Source: an uncultured Collinsella sp.
GTDB lineage: Bacteria > Actinomycetota > Coriobacteriia > Coriobacteriales > Coriobacteriaceae
Reading direction: 5' to 3'
Assembly (NCBI GenBank): GCA_937958315.1
Contig: CALFGH010000006.1
Span: forward strand, 1-31,205
Length of the DNA: 31,205 nt
Part shown: positions 1 through 6,298 of the stretch, one piece after another
Layout: the number at the start of each line of letters is the position of its first letter
Position numbering within the stretch: the stretch's first letter is position 1
The notes under the pieces: model-generated
The model's database searches: none
Seen by the model: the letters and a program-made list of their open reading frames with translations, nothing else
What the model was told of the DNA's origin: nothing
Position numbers and translations under genes: made by a program

Positions 1-522
1 GCCGTCGCCGAGTCCCTGGTCTCCGCCGCCGAGCAGGCAAAGGCGCAGGCAGACGCCAAGCTGTCGAAGCTGAACTCCATCGATGCCGGCGCGGCGATCG
101 CTTCCGGCCATGACGCGAACGCGGATGACGCCCTCAACGCGCTTTTCGCCGCAGCAGTCGAGGCGCGTGCCAAGGTCGCGCCCGCCAAGGCCATCCTGGA
201 CGAGAAGCAGGCCGCGGTGGACGGGCTCCAGTCCGGCTATGATGCGGCACTCGCCGCCTACGAGCAGGCGAAGTCCGACCGCATCGCGGCGGAGCAGAAG
301 CTTTCCGATGAGATCGCACGACAGGGGGCAGAGGAGGTCGCAAAGCAGCAGGCGGCATACACCCCGAAGCACCTCGCCGGCACGGATACCGCCCAGCCCG
401 GCAGCCTCGCCCAGACCGGTGACCGCGCGGGACTCATCGGCGAGACGTTCGTCATCGGCGGTACCGTCTTCGTGGCAGCTGGCGTCTTCCTCGATCAAAA
501 GAAGCGCCGCGAGCAGATGTAA
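1..522 (+). CDS. Sortase-anchored coiled-coil surface protein, C-terminal part
   Basis: The open frame runs in from the left edge (frame 1) with no start in the window; 173 residues are visible. Most of it is Ala/Glu/Lys/Gln-rich heptad-like sequence, consistent with a long coiled-coil stalk. The C-terminus has a cell-wall sorting signal: LAQTG (nt 406-420), then a hydrophobic stretch (IGETFVIGGTVFVAAGVFL) and a basic tail (KKRREQM). LAxTG motifs are known substrates of class E sortases in high-GC Gram-positives. The protein is therefore probably exported and covalently linked to peptidoglycan. The N-terminal ligand-binding part is not visible, so the specific role (adhesin, conjugation-related surface protein) is unknown. 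A strong terminator follows directly. Confidence 0.8.
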   Translation, partial: AVAESLVSAAEQAKAQADAKLSKLNSIDAGAAIASGHDANADDALNALFAAAVEARAKVAPAKAILDEKQAAVDGLQSGYDAALAAYEQAKSDRIAAEQKLSDEIARQGAEEVAKQQAAYTPKHLAGTDTAQPGSLAQTGDRAGLIGETFVIGGTVFVAAGVFLDQKKRREQM

Positions 523-529
523 AAGCGAG

Positions 530-569
530 CCGGGCGTTGGATATCGGCTGGTGTCCAACGCCCGGTTTC
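530..569 (+). terminator. Intrinsic terminator after the surface-protein gene
   Basis: A perfect 12-bp inverted repeat (530-541 with 554-565, arm CCGGGCGTTGGA) with a 12-nt loop is followed by a short T run. It begins 7 nt after the stop codon and separates the surface-protein gene from the next gene. Confidence 0.8.
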
Positions 570-587
570 ATGGGCAGGGAGATCGGT

Positions 588-1238
588 GTGAGAACAAAGG
601 CTATTATCGTTGCGCTTCTGGTGTGCCTTTCGGCACCTCAACTTGGATGTGCCGGCGTTGCAAAGCAAGGAAGCGGCTCTACGGAAAGGGCCGCCACAGC
701 GGTAAAGAATAAAGACAAAAAGAAGCCAAGCGAAGAAAAGGCGACGCAAACCTCTGGAGCCAAGACCGAGGAGAAGAAAGAATCCGACGGCAAGGACCAG
801 AAGTCCGATGACTCCAAGAAGGAGGATAACAAGTCTTCCGATTCCTCGAAGTCGGACAACAAGGGCGATTCCTCCCAGTCCAAGCAGAATTCCGGCAATT
901 CGCAGAGTTCCGGCAGCAACAATTCCTCTTCCAACGGCGGCAGCCAGAAGAAGTGGGTTGCCGAGCAGGGCCACTGGGAGACAGATTACAGCCAGGTCTG
1001 GGTGCCGAATGTAGTGTATACGCGCCATGAACGTTGGATGTGCTCTGTATGCCATGCGACGTTTAACTCAGCAGCCGAAATGGACAATCATGTTATCTCT
1101 ACCTACGGTGATGCACAACACCCTAATGGAGCTTCTGCAATCAATGATTCGTATACCACCTCTGAAGACCAGGGACATTATGAACAGAAGGCTACGGGGC
1201 AGCATTGGGTTGTCGACGTCGCCGGCCACTGGGAGTAA
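588..1238 (+). CDS. Secreted lipoprotein-like protein with C2H2-like zinc-binding motif
   Basis: I place the start at GTG 588 because an AGGGAGA-like ribosome site lies just upstream and the protein then begins with a typical export signal (basic RTK, hydrophobic AIIVALLVCLSA, then LGC at residues 19-21). The lipobox is imperfect (Q at -3), so it may be a lipoprotein or simply exported. Residues ~31-122 are a low-complexity Lys/Ser/Asp/Asn linker. The C-terminal ~95 residues hold a Cys152-x2-Cys155-x12-His168-x9-His178 arrangement, resembling a classical C2H2 zinc finger. Three GHW/GHY tripeptides surround it (residues 128-130, 196-198, 213-215). A zinc-finger-like fold outside the cytoplasm suggests metal-stabilised surface binding rather than DNA binding. 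The function is unknown. Its own terminators bound it on both sides. Confidence 0.75.
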   Translation: MRTKAIIVALLVCLSAPQLGCAGVAKQGSGSTERAATAVKNKDKKKPSEEKATQTSGAKTEEKKESDGKDQKSDDSKKEDNKSSDSSKSDNKGDSSQSKQNSGNSQSSGSNNSSSNGGSQKKWVAEQGHWETDYSQVWVPNVVYTRHERWMCSVCHATFNSAAEMDNHVISTYGDAQHPNGASAINDSYTTSEDQGHYEQKATGQHWVVDVAGHWE

Positions 1239-1288
1239 TGTGCATCGTTCCTCTCCTCTTACATTCGGTAAATGTTTATTTATTTGTG

Positions 1289-1313
1289 GGCGGCCGGTTC
1301 GGCCGCCTTTTTT
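1289..1313 (+). terminator. Intrinsic terminator
   Basis: An 8-bp GC-rich stem (1289-1296 GGCGGCCG with 1300-1307) is followed by a run of six T, about 50 nt after the lipoprotein stop codon. Confidence 0.85.
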
Positions 1314-1686
1314 AGACGCCCAGTCTGGGAGCAAACGATAGGAAAGCAATCAAACGGGAGGCCGTTCCAAAAGAATTCGGCGGTGCCGGATGCTTCGGGC
1401 AAAACCTTCCGCAAATCGGTAAGGTCTTCCATCAACTTGCTCCAGCCCTCGCCCGGAGTCCGCTGCAGCGAATCTCTAACACTCGGCATCCTTCGCGTTA
1501 AAAATTCGCTTCCGCTCACGGTCTCCGCTGACACTACGACACCGCGAAACCTTTCGCTCGAAACGAGGCCTCTCATTTCGTGTCTACGCTACGCTCCGCC
1601 CAATCGCCGTTCCGGTGATTGCAAGATTGGTGTTGGGCTAGATAAATGGGGCCATACTCGGACCCTTTATCTGCCAACACATCTTG

Positions 1687-1741
1687 TTTATCGCCTCCCA
1701 CGGCGATAAAGTTAGAAATGAAGTTACGCCTTCATTTCTAA
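1687..1741. repeat. Two adjacent inverted repeats in the oriT-like region
   Basis: The first pairs TTTATCGCC (1687-1695) with GGCGATAAA (1702-1710). The second pairs TTAGAAATGAAG (1712-1723) with CTTCATTTCTAA (1730-1741). Both are perfect, with 6-nt loops. They lack T runs suited to termination and are more like relaxase/accessory-protein binding hairpins. Confidence 0.65.
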
Positions 1742-1820
1742 GGGAAGCGACGGCGTCACTTCAAAAATCGGCGCGACGTCAGTCGCTCCCAAAAAAGGAA
1801 AGCAATCTCATATTGGTTTT

Positions 1821-1842
1821 GAATCGGTGGCCTCACCGATTC
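1821..1842. repeat. Inverted repeat just before mobC
   Basis: GAATCGGTG (1821-1829) pairs perfectly with CACCGATTC (1834-1842) around a 4-nt loop, 20 nt before mobC. It may be the operator for the ribbon-helix-helix MobC protein or part of oriT. Confidence 0.5.
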
Positions 1843-1861
1843 GCTCTGCTTTCCTGGGGGC

Positions 1862-2452
1862 ATGATGAGTTGCAAGCGTCCACACACCGTTAAGGCGACA
1901 CTCACTTCTGAAGAATACGAAACGTTTTCCGCTTTGGCGGACAAGGCAGGCATGACGAAGGCCGAACTCATTCGCTATGCCTTGATTCATCGGAGTGATT
2001 CACTCGATGATCTAGTCATTTCTAAAAATGATGACGGTGGTCGCAGTAAAAAGCTGCAACCCGTTTCAGGTGATTCGGACAAAAAGCGTTCGAAGGTCAT
2101 TTACGTTAAAGTCAGCGATGACGAACACGAGGCAATCTGCAAACAGGCGGATGCACTCGGTGCGACCGTCAGTGCGTATGCCCGCCGCGTGATGCTTGCC
2201 GGGAAAATCGAGAAAATCGATTTCGATATGAGCCAGGTCGCGAAAATCTATCGCGAGCTGTATCACGAGGGAACGAATCTCAATCAGCTGATGTACTTTA
2301 TGAACGCACAGGGTCTTCCGGCCTACAACGAGAAAGCTGTTTTCCGCACACTCGAAAAGGTTTACCAAAATGCCCGTAAAGTCACTCTCTTCATCGAAGA
2401 GCTCGAACAGCGCTATTTCACCGATGGCGGTGAGCTCGATGACCGTAGTTAA
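1862..2452 (+). CDS. mobC: MobC-family mobilization accessory protein
   Basis: A 196-residue protein with two ribbon-helix-helix-like segments (residues ~8-50 and ~76-113) and, after them, the GTNLNQL motif (137-143) typical of MobC proteins, then a helical tail. Family members bind oriT, help open DNA at the nick site and recruit the relaxase. Two ATG codons are adjacent (1862 and 1865). The GGGGG at 1856-1860 fits 1865 slightly better. The gene overlaps the relaxase start by 14 nt, as usual for mobC-mobA pairs, implying translational coupling. It sits immediately downstream of the oriT-like repeats. Confidence 0.85.
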   Translation: MMSCKRPHTVKATLTSEEYETFSALADKAGMTKAELIRYALIHRSDSLDDLVISKNDDGGRSKKLQPVSGDSDKKRSKVIYVKVSDDEHEAICKQADALGATVSAYARRVMLAGKIEKIDFDMSQVAKIYRELYHEGTNLNQLMYFMNAQGLPAYNEKAVFRTLEKVYQNARKVTLFIEELEQRYFTDGGELDDRS

Positions 2453-3638
2453 GCAGAAAGGTGTTTCGTCCGAGCGCTACGCGAAGAATGTGCGCGAGTA
2501 CATTAACGGCAAGCACGCTTTGGCCCGCGGCGGCTGGAACCTCGCGAACCGAAAGTACTGGTTTTCCGAGATGGCTATGACGCGGAAGATGTTTCATCAC
2601 GACAGGCCCGCGCGTGCCGGCGCGAAGAACATAACGATGCTTCATCAGGTTCTTGCGTTTCTTCCCGAGGAGTGCAGCTGCAACGGAGGCAAGATGACCC
2701 CCGATGCATGTATGGCCTACGCGGAGCAATGGCTTGCGAAACACTACCCGCATCAACAAGTGATTGTCGCCTTGCATGAGGAAAGCGATAAGGCGGGAAA
2801 ACGTTACGCGGTCCATATGGCGATTAACCGCACGGATCTTTTGACGGGTAAGCGTTGCGAGACGGGTGGGCGTCGCGGAAAGTACGAACGCGCTGCGTGG
2901 GTTCGTGAAATGGACGAGGCCTGGAATCTCGCTCAGCTCGAAAAGGGAAAGAAGAACTCGAAGATTCGAGACCGACAGCCGCGCGACACTGAAAAGAAAA
3001 TCGTTGAGCGGGGAGAGTACAGTTATAAAAACAATCTGCGCGAGTTGATCCATCTTGCAATCAACGAAGGTCATCCGAAGAATATGGAGCAGTTTAAAAA
3101 GTTACTTGCCTCATGGGGCGTAGACATTTTCATCAAGAACAATCGAGTCTATGCGACAGATCTCGATATCAAGGAGGCCGGCAACCCGAAGTGCACTTTC
3201 AACCTGACTCGTCTTGACGGGAGGTTTACGGTCAAGCAACTTGAGGCGGCCTTCAAAAATAACGTGCTGGAGGCCGAGCGAGCCCTTCCTTATGAGAGGC
3301 GTTGCGAGATTTACATTCAACGGCTTAAGAAGGCGTATTCGGCGTGGGTCGAGCAGGCAAAGGCGAGCAAGGGCGTCGCCTACAATCTCTTTCCTAAGTT
3401 CATCGCACCGAAGTGCGATGAAGATCTGCTCGAGGATCCGGCGGTTCGTGATGAGCTTCTTGCCCGGCGCGGTTACGCAAGGGAGATTCGCAACTGTTAC
3501 GCCGGCGCCGCTCCCGATGCTGGCGATGACCGCGTTCGCGCCGCAGGACGAGCCCATGGTGGCAACGGCGACATCTCGCCGCAGGTCGATCGTGCGGTCG
3601 ACCGAGGCGATTACGATCGCGGCGACGCGCCTCGCTAG
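2439..3638 (+). CDS. mobA: Relaxase / mobilization nuclease (MobA-like)
   Basis: This is the DNA-nicking relaxase that starts conjugal transfer at oriT. I chose ATG 2439 because GGTGAG lies 4 nt upstream and the protein then begins MTVVKQKGVS; ATG 2424 is the alternative in the same frame. The protein is 399 residues. The metal/His region is visible as LHEES (His113), then RYAVHMAINRTD with His126 and Asn130. This matches the HxE...HxxxN pattern of MOBP/MOBQ-type relaxases. An N-terminal Tyr for DNA linkage is plausible (Tyr near residues 14-21) but I cannot single it out. The C-terminus (after ~370) is Arg/Asp/Gly-rich and low in character, so a frameshift or shortened tail is possible. Confidence 0.85.
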   Translation: MTVVKQKGVSSERYAKNVREYINGKHALARGGWNLANRKYWFSEMAMTRKMFHHDRPARAGAKNITMLHQVLAFLPEECSCNGGKMTPDACMAYAEQWLAKHYPHQQVIVALHEESDKAGKRYAVHMAINRTDLLTGKRCETGGRRGKYERAAWVREMDEAWNLAQLEKGKKNSKIRDRQPRDTEKKIVERGEYSYKNNLRELIHLAINEGHPKNMEQFKKLLASWGVDIFIKNNRVYATDLDIKEAGNPKCTFNLTRLDGRFTVKQLEAAFKNNVLEAERALPYERRCEIYIQRLKKAYSAWVEQAKASKGVAYNLFPKFIAPKCDEDLLEDPAVRDELLARRGYAREIRNCYAGAAPDAGDDRVRAAGRAHGGNGDISPQVDRAVDRGDYDRGDAPR

Positions 3639-3735
3639 TTTTGGAAAGCCTATCGTCGGTGCCCTAGCGCACTGCCATCCAGTGCCGATTCTGCCATACT
3701 CGCAATTCGGCGAGGATGAGGAGTATGAATTAATC

Positions 3736-3772
3736 GGGGCTTATAGGACAAAATGTGTGTCCTATAAGCCCC
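3736..3772. repeat. Perfect 15-bp inverted repeat
   Basis: GGGGCTTATAGGACA (3736-3750) pairs with its exact complement at 3758-3772 across a 7-nt loop. No T run follows on either strand, so a classic terminator is unlikely. It lies about 100 nt after the relaxase stop. Confidence 0.75.
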
Positions 3773-3850
3773 AAGGATGACGATCCCAATACGGATGACG
3801 ACACCAAAACCGGCATCGACGGCTCCATGGACGATTCGGATTCCAAATAG
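3755..3850 (+). pseudogene. Possible acidic C-terminal remnant
   Basis: An open stretch ends in TAG at 3848-3850 and encodes a very acidic tail (DDDPNTDDDTKTGIDG, then DDSDSK). It has no ribosome site or convincing start; a stop lies at 3731-3733 and the 15-bp palindrome interrupts its 5' side. It may be the displaced end of the relaxase gene or of a lost gene. This is a weak call. Confidence 0.2.
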
Positions 3851-3865
3851 GCCCTGTTAGTTGAT

Positions 3866-4303
3866 CTACTTCTTTGCCGGTGTCGTATACGAAACCGCTA
3901 TACCCGCGGCAATTGCCATGAGACAGCTCGCGATGAATCCGAACTCATACTTCAAAACGTTTGTTGCGGTCAGGGCGATAATCAACACGGTCGCAATTTG
4001 CAGAATTATCATTATTGCGAAGAGATTGATTCCTTGTTTGGCCGAAGTCGCTGAGTGAGTTTGGCTTTGTTGATTCAGGTTGTAGCTGACAACAAAAGCG
4101 ACCAGTTCGCTTGATACGGGGCCGACTACATAGAAAAAGATCGCGTCAATGAAGCCTATAGTGTTGTAAGTTGTTTCGCCGGAAAAAACAGCGTATAAAG
4201 CATATCCAAATCTTGGCTGATTCATGTATGAGTACGAAAAGACGAAGAGCGTCAATATTGCTACTACCAGAAGTGCATTCAGGACAAATCGTTTGCTTTT
4301 CAT
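3866..4303 (-). CDS. Small four-helix membrane protein, unknown function
   Basis: I do not recognise this 145-residue protein. The start at 4303 (MKSKRF) is supported by a GGAAGGAG ribosome site just upstream on the minus strand. It has four predicted membrane segments: ~residues 7-25, 45-70, 90-110 and 115-135. A basic N-terminus and a lysine tail suggest both ends in the cytoplasm. Codon use is more AT-rich than in the neighbouring metallophosphoesterase genes, pointing to a different origin. It is transcribed toward the relaxase gene. Confidence 0.65.
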   Translation of the reverse strand: MKSKRFVLNALLVVAILTLFVFSYSYMNQPRFGYALYAVFSGETTYNTIGFIDAIFFYVVGPVSSELVAFVVSYNLNQQSQTHSATSAKQGINLFAIMIILQIATVLIIALTATNVLKYEFGFIASCLMAIAAGIAVSYTTPAKK

Positions 4304-4399
4304 CGATCGCTCCTTCCGGGTGACTCTTATTTGTAATTCTACAGCATCCATTTGTTTTTCAAAGAATTTGACTGTCCTAAATAACATGCACTTTCGCTG

Positions 4400-4429
4400 G
4401 AGGGTCGCTGTTTGGCGGCCCTCTTTTTT
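4400..4429 (+). terminator. Intrinsic terminator-like hairpin
   Basis: GAGGGTCGC (4400-4408) pairs with GCGGCCCTC (4415-4423) with one G-T pair, followed by six T. No gene on the plus strand obviously ends here, so it may end a short RNA or be the remnant of a lost gene. Confidence 0.65.
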
Positions 4430-4522
4430 GCACAGGCGCGGTGGGATGGTAATAATCGGGCGGGAGTCAGCCGCTCTGATAGAATCGTCCTTGCTGTCGG
4501 CAGCCCTCGTGCCGGGCAGAGC

Positions 4523-4540
4523 CCTCCATCCGATGGGAGG
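4523..4540 (+). promoter_or_regulatory. Hairpin covering the ribosome site of the small peptide gene
   Basis: CCTCCAT (4523-4529) can pair with ATGGGAGG (4533-4540) with one bulged G. It would mask the GGGAGG ribosome site of the 41-aa ORF at 4549. Ribosome-site occlusion is common for small toxic peptides. Confidence 0.35.
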
Positions 4541-4548
4541 TGATGCCC

Positions 4549-4674
4549 ATGACCGATTTCACCGAGCTCGTGAAGCTCCTGACCGCTATGGTCTCGCTCC
4601 TCACGGCCCTTGTCGGCCTTTCCAAGGCACTCAAGCAGGGCTCGAAGCCCAAAAAGAAAGGTCACCGTCGCTAA
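4549..4674 (+). CDS. 41-aa single-helix membrane peptide, holin/type I toxin-like
   Basis: The peptide starts MTDFTELVKLL, continues as one hydrophobic helix (roughly residues 6-26) and ends in a strongly basic tail (KPKKKGHRR). ATG 4549 follows an excellent GGGAGGTG site by 8 nt. The size, single helix and Lys/Arg tail resemble the short holin-like/Fst-like peptides of Gram-positive type I toxin-antitoxin systems. I cannot see a proven antisense RNA, so a plain small membrane protein remains possible. It stands alone between two hairpins on the mobile element, where such stability modules are often found. Confidence 0.5.
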   Translation: MTDFTELVKLLTAMVSLLTALVGLSKALKQGSKPKKKGHRR

Positions 4675-4851
4675 GACGATGACCCAACTTCATTAAGCAA
4701 CGGCTCTGCCCAGCTCTCTACAACTTGGGCTGCCGTCGGCACCATTTTACCCTTCTGACGAGGAATTCGTCCATATTTCAAAAATCAAATCCTGTTCGCG
4801 CGTGGGCGTAAACTTTTAGTTGGGCAAATCCGGCAGATTGGAGCTTGAAAC

Positions 4852-4917
4852 ATGAGGGATATGCACCTCATGTCGCTCATAAAACGTCTCCTGACCTCGA
4901 AGGAGAACGTTTTTTAG
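4852..4917 (+). CDS. Candidate 21-aa leader peptide of the metallophosphoesterase operon
   Basis: ATG 4852 lies 8 nt after TTGGAG and opens a 21-codon frame (starting MRDMHLMSLIKRLL) that stops at TAG 4915-4917, 20 nt before the first metallophosphoesterase start. The frame runs through a hairpin that ends beside the operon's ribosome site. Short leader ORFs overlapping such hairpins control erm and cat type genes by ribosome stalling. Expression of this one is inferred only. Confidence 0.4.
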   Translation: MRDMHLMSLIKRLLTSKENVF

Positions 4918-4930
4918 CGACAGAAGGAGA
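4871..4930 (+). promoter_or_regulatory. Attenuator-like hairpin with decoy ribosome site
   Basis: An outer stem pairs TGTCGCT (4871-4877) with AGCGACA (4916-4922). An inner stem pairs AAAACGTCTCCT (4881-4892) with AGGAGAACGTTTT (4901-4913) with one bulge. The right arm contains AAGGAGA (4900-4906), a copy of the true ribosome site AAGGAGA at 4924-4930. The TCTCCT at 4887-4892 could pair with either one, giving two exclusive folds. The T run at 4910-4915 also lets the inner stem act as a terminator. Confidence 0.5.
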
Positions 4931-4937
4931 CATAAAT

Positions 4938-5576
4938 ATGATCTGGTTTACCAGCGATACCCATTTCGGGCATGAGAACGTGCTGAAGTTCACCGGCCGC
5001 CCGTGGGAGACGATTTGGCAGATGAACGACGCCATCGTCGACAACATCAACGGCAGGGTTGCCGTGGACGACGAGCTCTACATCCTGGGGGATTTCTCAT
5101 TCAAGATGACCGCCCAGGATGCCTATGGGCTGCGCAAGCGGATCGCCTGCAGACGCATCCACCTCGTCCCGGGAAACCACGACAAGGACTGGACCCAGCC
5201 GGCGGTCGCGGGCGCGTTCACCGTGGAGCCGCCGATCTGCGTGCTCAAGATCGACGGGCAGAAGATCGTCCTGTGCCATTACCCCATTGCCGACTGGCAG
5301 GGCATGAGCCATGGATCGTGGCACCTCCACGGGCACATCCACAGCAGCGGTGGCGCGTACAACGAGTTCAACCGCAAGCAGGGCCTTCTGCGCTACGACG
5401 TCGGTTGCGATGCCAACGGGCACTCCCCGGTGAGCCTCGACGAGCTGAGGGAATGGTTCGCCGGAGTCGACGAGCCGTGCGGCCGGGTGAAATGGCCCTG
5501 GTGGGTCAACGAGACCGGCGACAGGCAGGTCGAGCGCGAGCTTGCGGCGTACAAGAGGGAAGAGGTGATTCGATGA
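4938..5576 (+). CDS. Metallophosphoesterase (calcineurin-like), operon gene 1
   Basis: A 212-residue single-domain metallophosphatase. The two-metal site is complete: DTHFGH (residues 7-12), GDFS (51-54), GNHDKDW (79-85), His114 in LCHYP, and HGHIH (131-135). It resembles the compact COG4186-type phosphoesterases. The substrate (cyclic nucleotide, RNA end, phosphoprotein) cannot be told from sequence. I chose ATG 4938 over the upstream in-frame ATG 4845 because AAGGAGA lies 7 nt before it and the domain begins at once (MIWFTSDTHFGH). The stop overlaps the next start (ATGA), indicating translational coupling. A hairpin and leader ORF precede it. Confidence 0.9.
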   Translation: MIWFTSDTHFGHENVLKFTGRPWETIWQMNDAIVDNINGRVAVDDELYILGDFSFKMTAQDAYGLRKRIACRRIHLVPGNHDKDWTQPAVAGAFTVEPPICVLKIDGQKIVLCHYPIADWQGMSHGSWHLHGHIHSSGGAYNEFNRKQGLLRYDVGCDANGHSPVSLDELREWFAGVDEPCGRVKWPWWVNETGDRQVERELAAYKREEVIR

Positions 5577-6298
5577 CGGTCTATGTGACGGGCGACATCC
5601 ACAGTGGACTCGATATGCAAAAGCTCCGCGACTGGGAGCTTGGCGATAGTCTTACCAGCGACGACTACCTCATCGTCGCCGGCGACTTTGGCTTTCCGTG
5701 GGATTTCTCTGCCGAGGAATGCGCCGATATCGCCTGGCTGGAGTCGCGCCCCTACACGGTACTGTTCGTCGACGGCAACCACGAGCGCTTCGACCACTGG
5801 GCGGAGCGACCCATGGAACCGTGGCACGGCGGGCTGACGCAACGCCTGTCGGATACTTCGTCTATCCGCCGCCTCATGCGCGGGGAGGTCTTCGAGCTCG
5901 ACGGCTCGACGGTCTTCACCATGGGCGGTGCCACGAGCGTGGACAGAGAATACCGCGTGCCGTATTCCAGCTGGTGGCCTCAGGAGCTCCCGGACGAGCG
6001 CGAATTCGATGCCGCGCGGGCAAAGCTCGACGAGGTCGGCTGGAAGGTCGACTGCGTCATCACCCATACCTGCGCCACGCGCATGCTCTCGCCGACGCTC
6101 TACCCGGACCCAGGCTGGGAACGCCCCGATGTGGACCGGCTGACCGGATTCCTCGACGAGCTCGAGGACCGCCTGGACTACAAGCGCTGGTATTACGGTC
6201 ACTTCCACCGAGACGGCAACCCGGACGAGCGGCACACGGTGCTGTATGACCGGATCGTGAGGCTCGGGGACAAACTCCTGCCGTGGGGTGCGTACTGA
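5573..6298 (+). CDS. Metallophosphoesterase, operon gene 2
   Basis: A 241-residue calcineurin-like phosphoesterase starting at ATG 5573, overlapping gene 1 by 4 nt; GAAGAGGTG is the likely ribosome site. Motifs: GDIH (7-10), GDFG (37-40), GNHE (68-71), ITHTCA, and GHFH near the C-terminus. It is clearly related to gene 3 over its whole length (shared VTGD-H, RLMRGEVFELDG-like and MGGA blocks), so the two arose by tandem duplication. Gene 1 belongs to a different branch. Substrate unknown. A long open frame upstream of ATG 5573 only shadows gene 1. Confidence 0.9.
   Translation: MTVYVTGDIHSGLDMQKLRDWELGDSLTSDDYLIVAGDFGFPWDFSAEECADIAWLESRPYTVLFVDGNHERFDHWAERPMEPWHGGLTQRLSDTSSIRRLMRGEVFELDGSTVFTMGGATSVDREYRVPYSSWWPQELPDEREFDAARAKLDEVGWKVDCVITHTCATRMLSPTLYPDPGWERPDVDRLTGFLDELEDRLDYKRWYYGHFHRDGNPDERHTVLYDRIVRLGDKLLPWGAY

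Larger units (their letters stand above)
1320..1860. other. Gene-free palindrome-rich region, candidate oriT
   Basis: About 540 bases with no convincing gene lie directly upstream of mobC and the relaxase gene. They contain several inverted repeats: 1687-1710, 1712-1741, an imperfect GGGAAGCGAC...GTCGCTCCC pair around 1742-1791, and 1821-1842. Origins of transfer are usually found next to their relaxase genes and carry such repeats beside the nick site. I could not identify the nick itself. The assignment rests on position and repeat density. Confidence 0.5.

Noticed and set aside
1272..1709. 145-codon frame in the oriT-like region
   Set aside because: It starts inside a terminator, has no ribosome site and reads Ser/Arg/Pro-rich nonsense through inverted repeats.
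5003..5572. Long open frame in front of the second metallophosphoesterase
   Set aside because: It is a shifted reading of gene 1, Arg/Pro-rich, and the real domain begins at ATG 5573 with a ribosome site and start/stop overlap.
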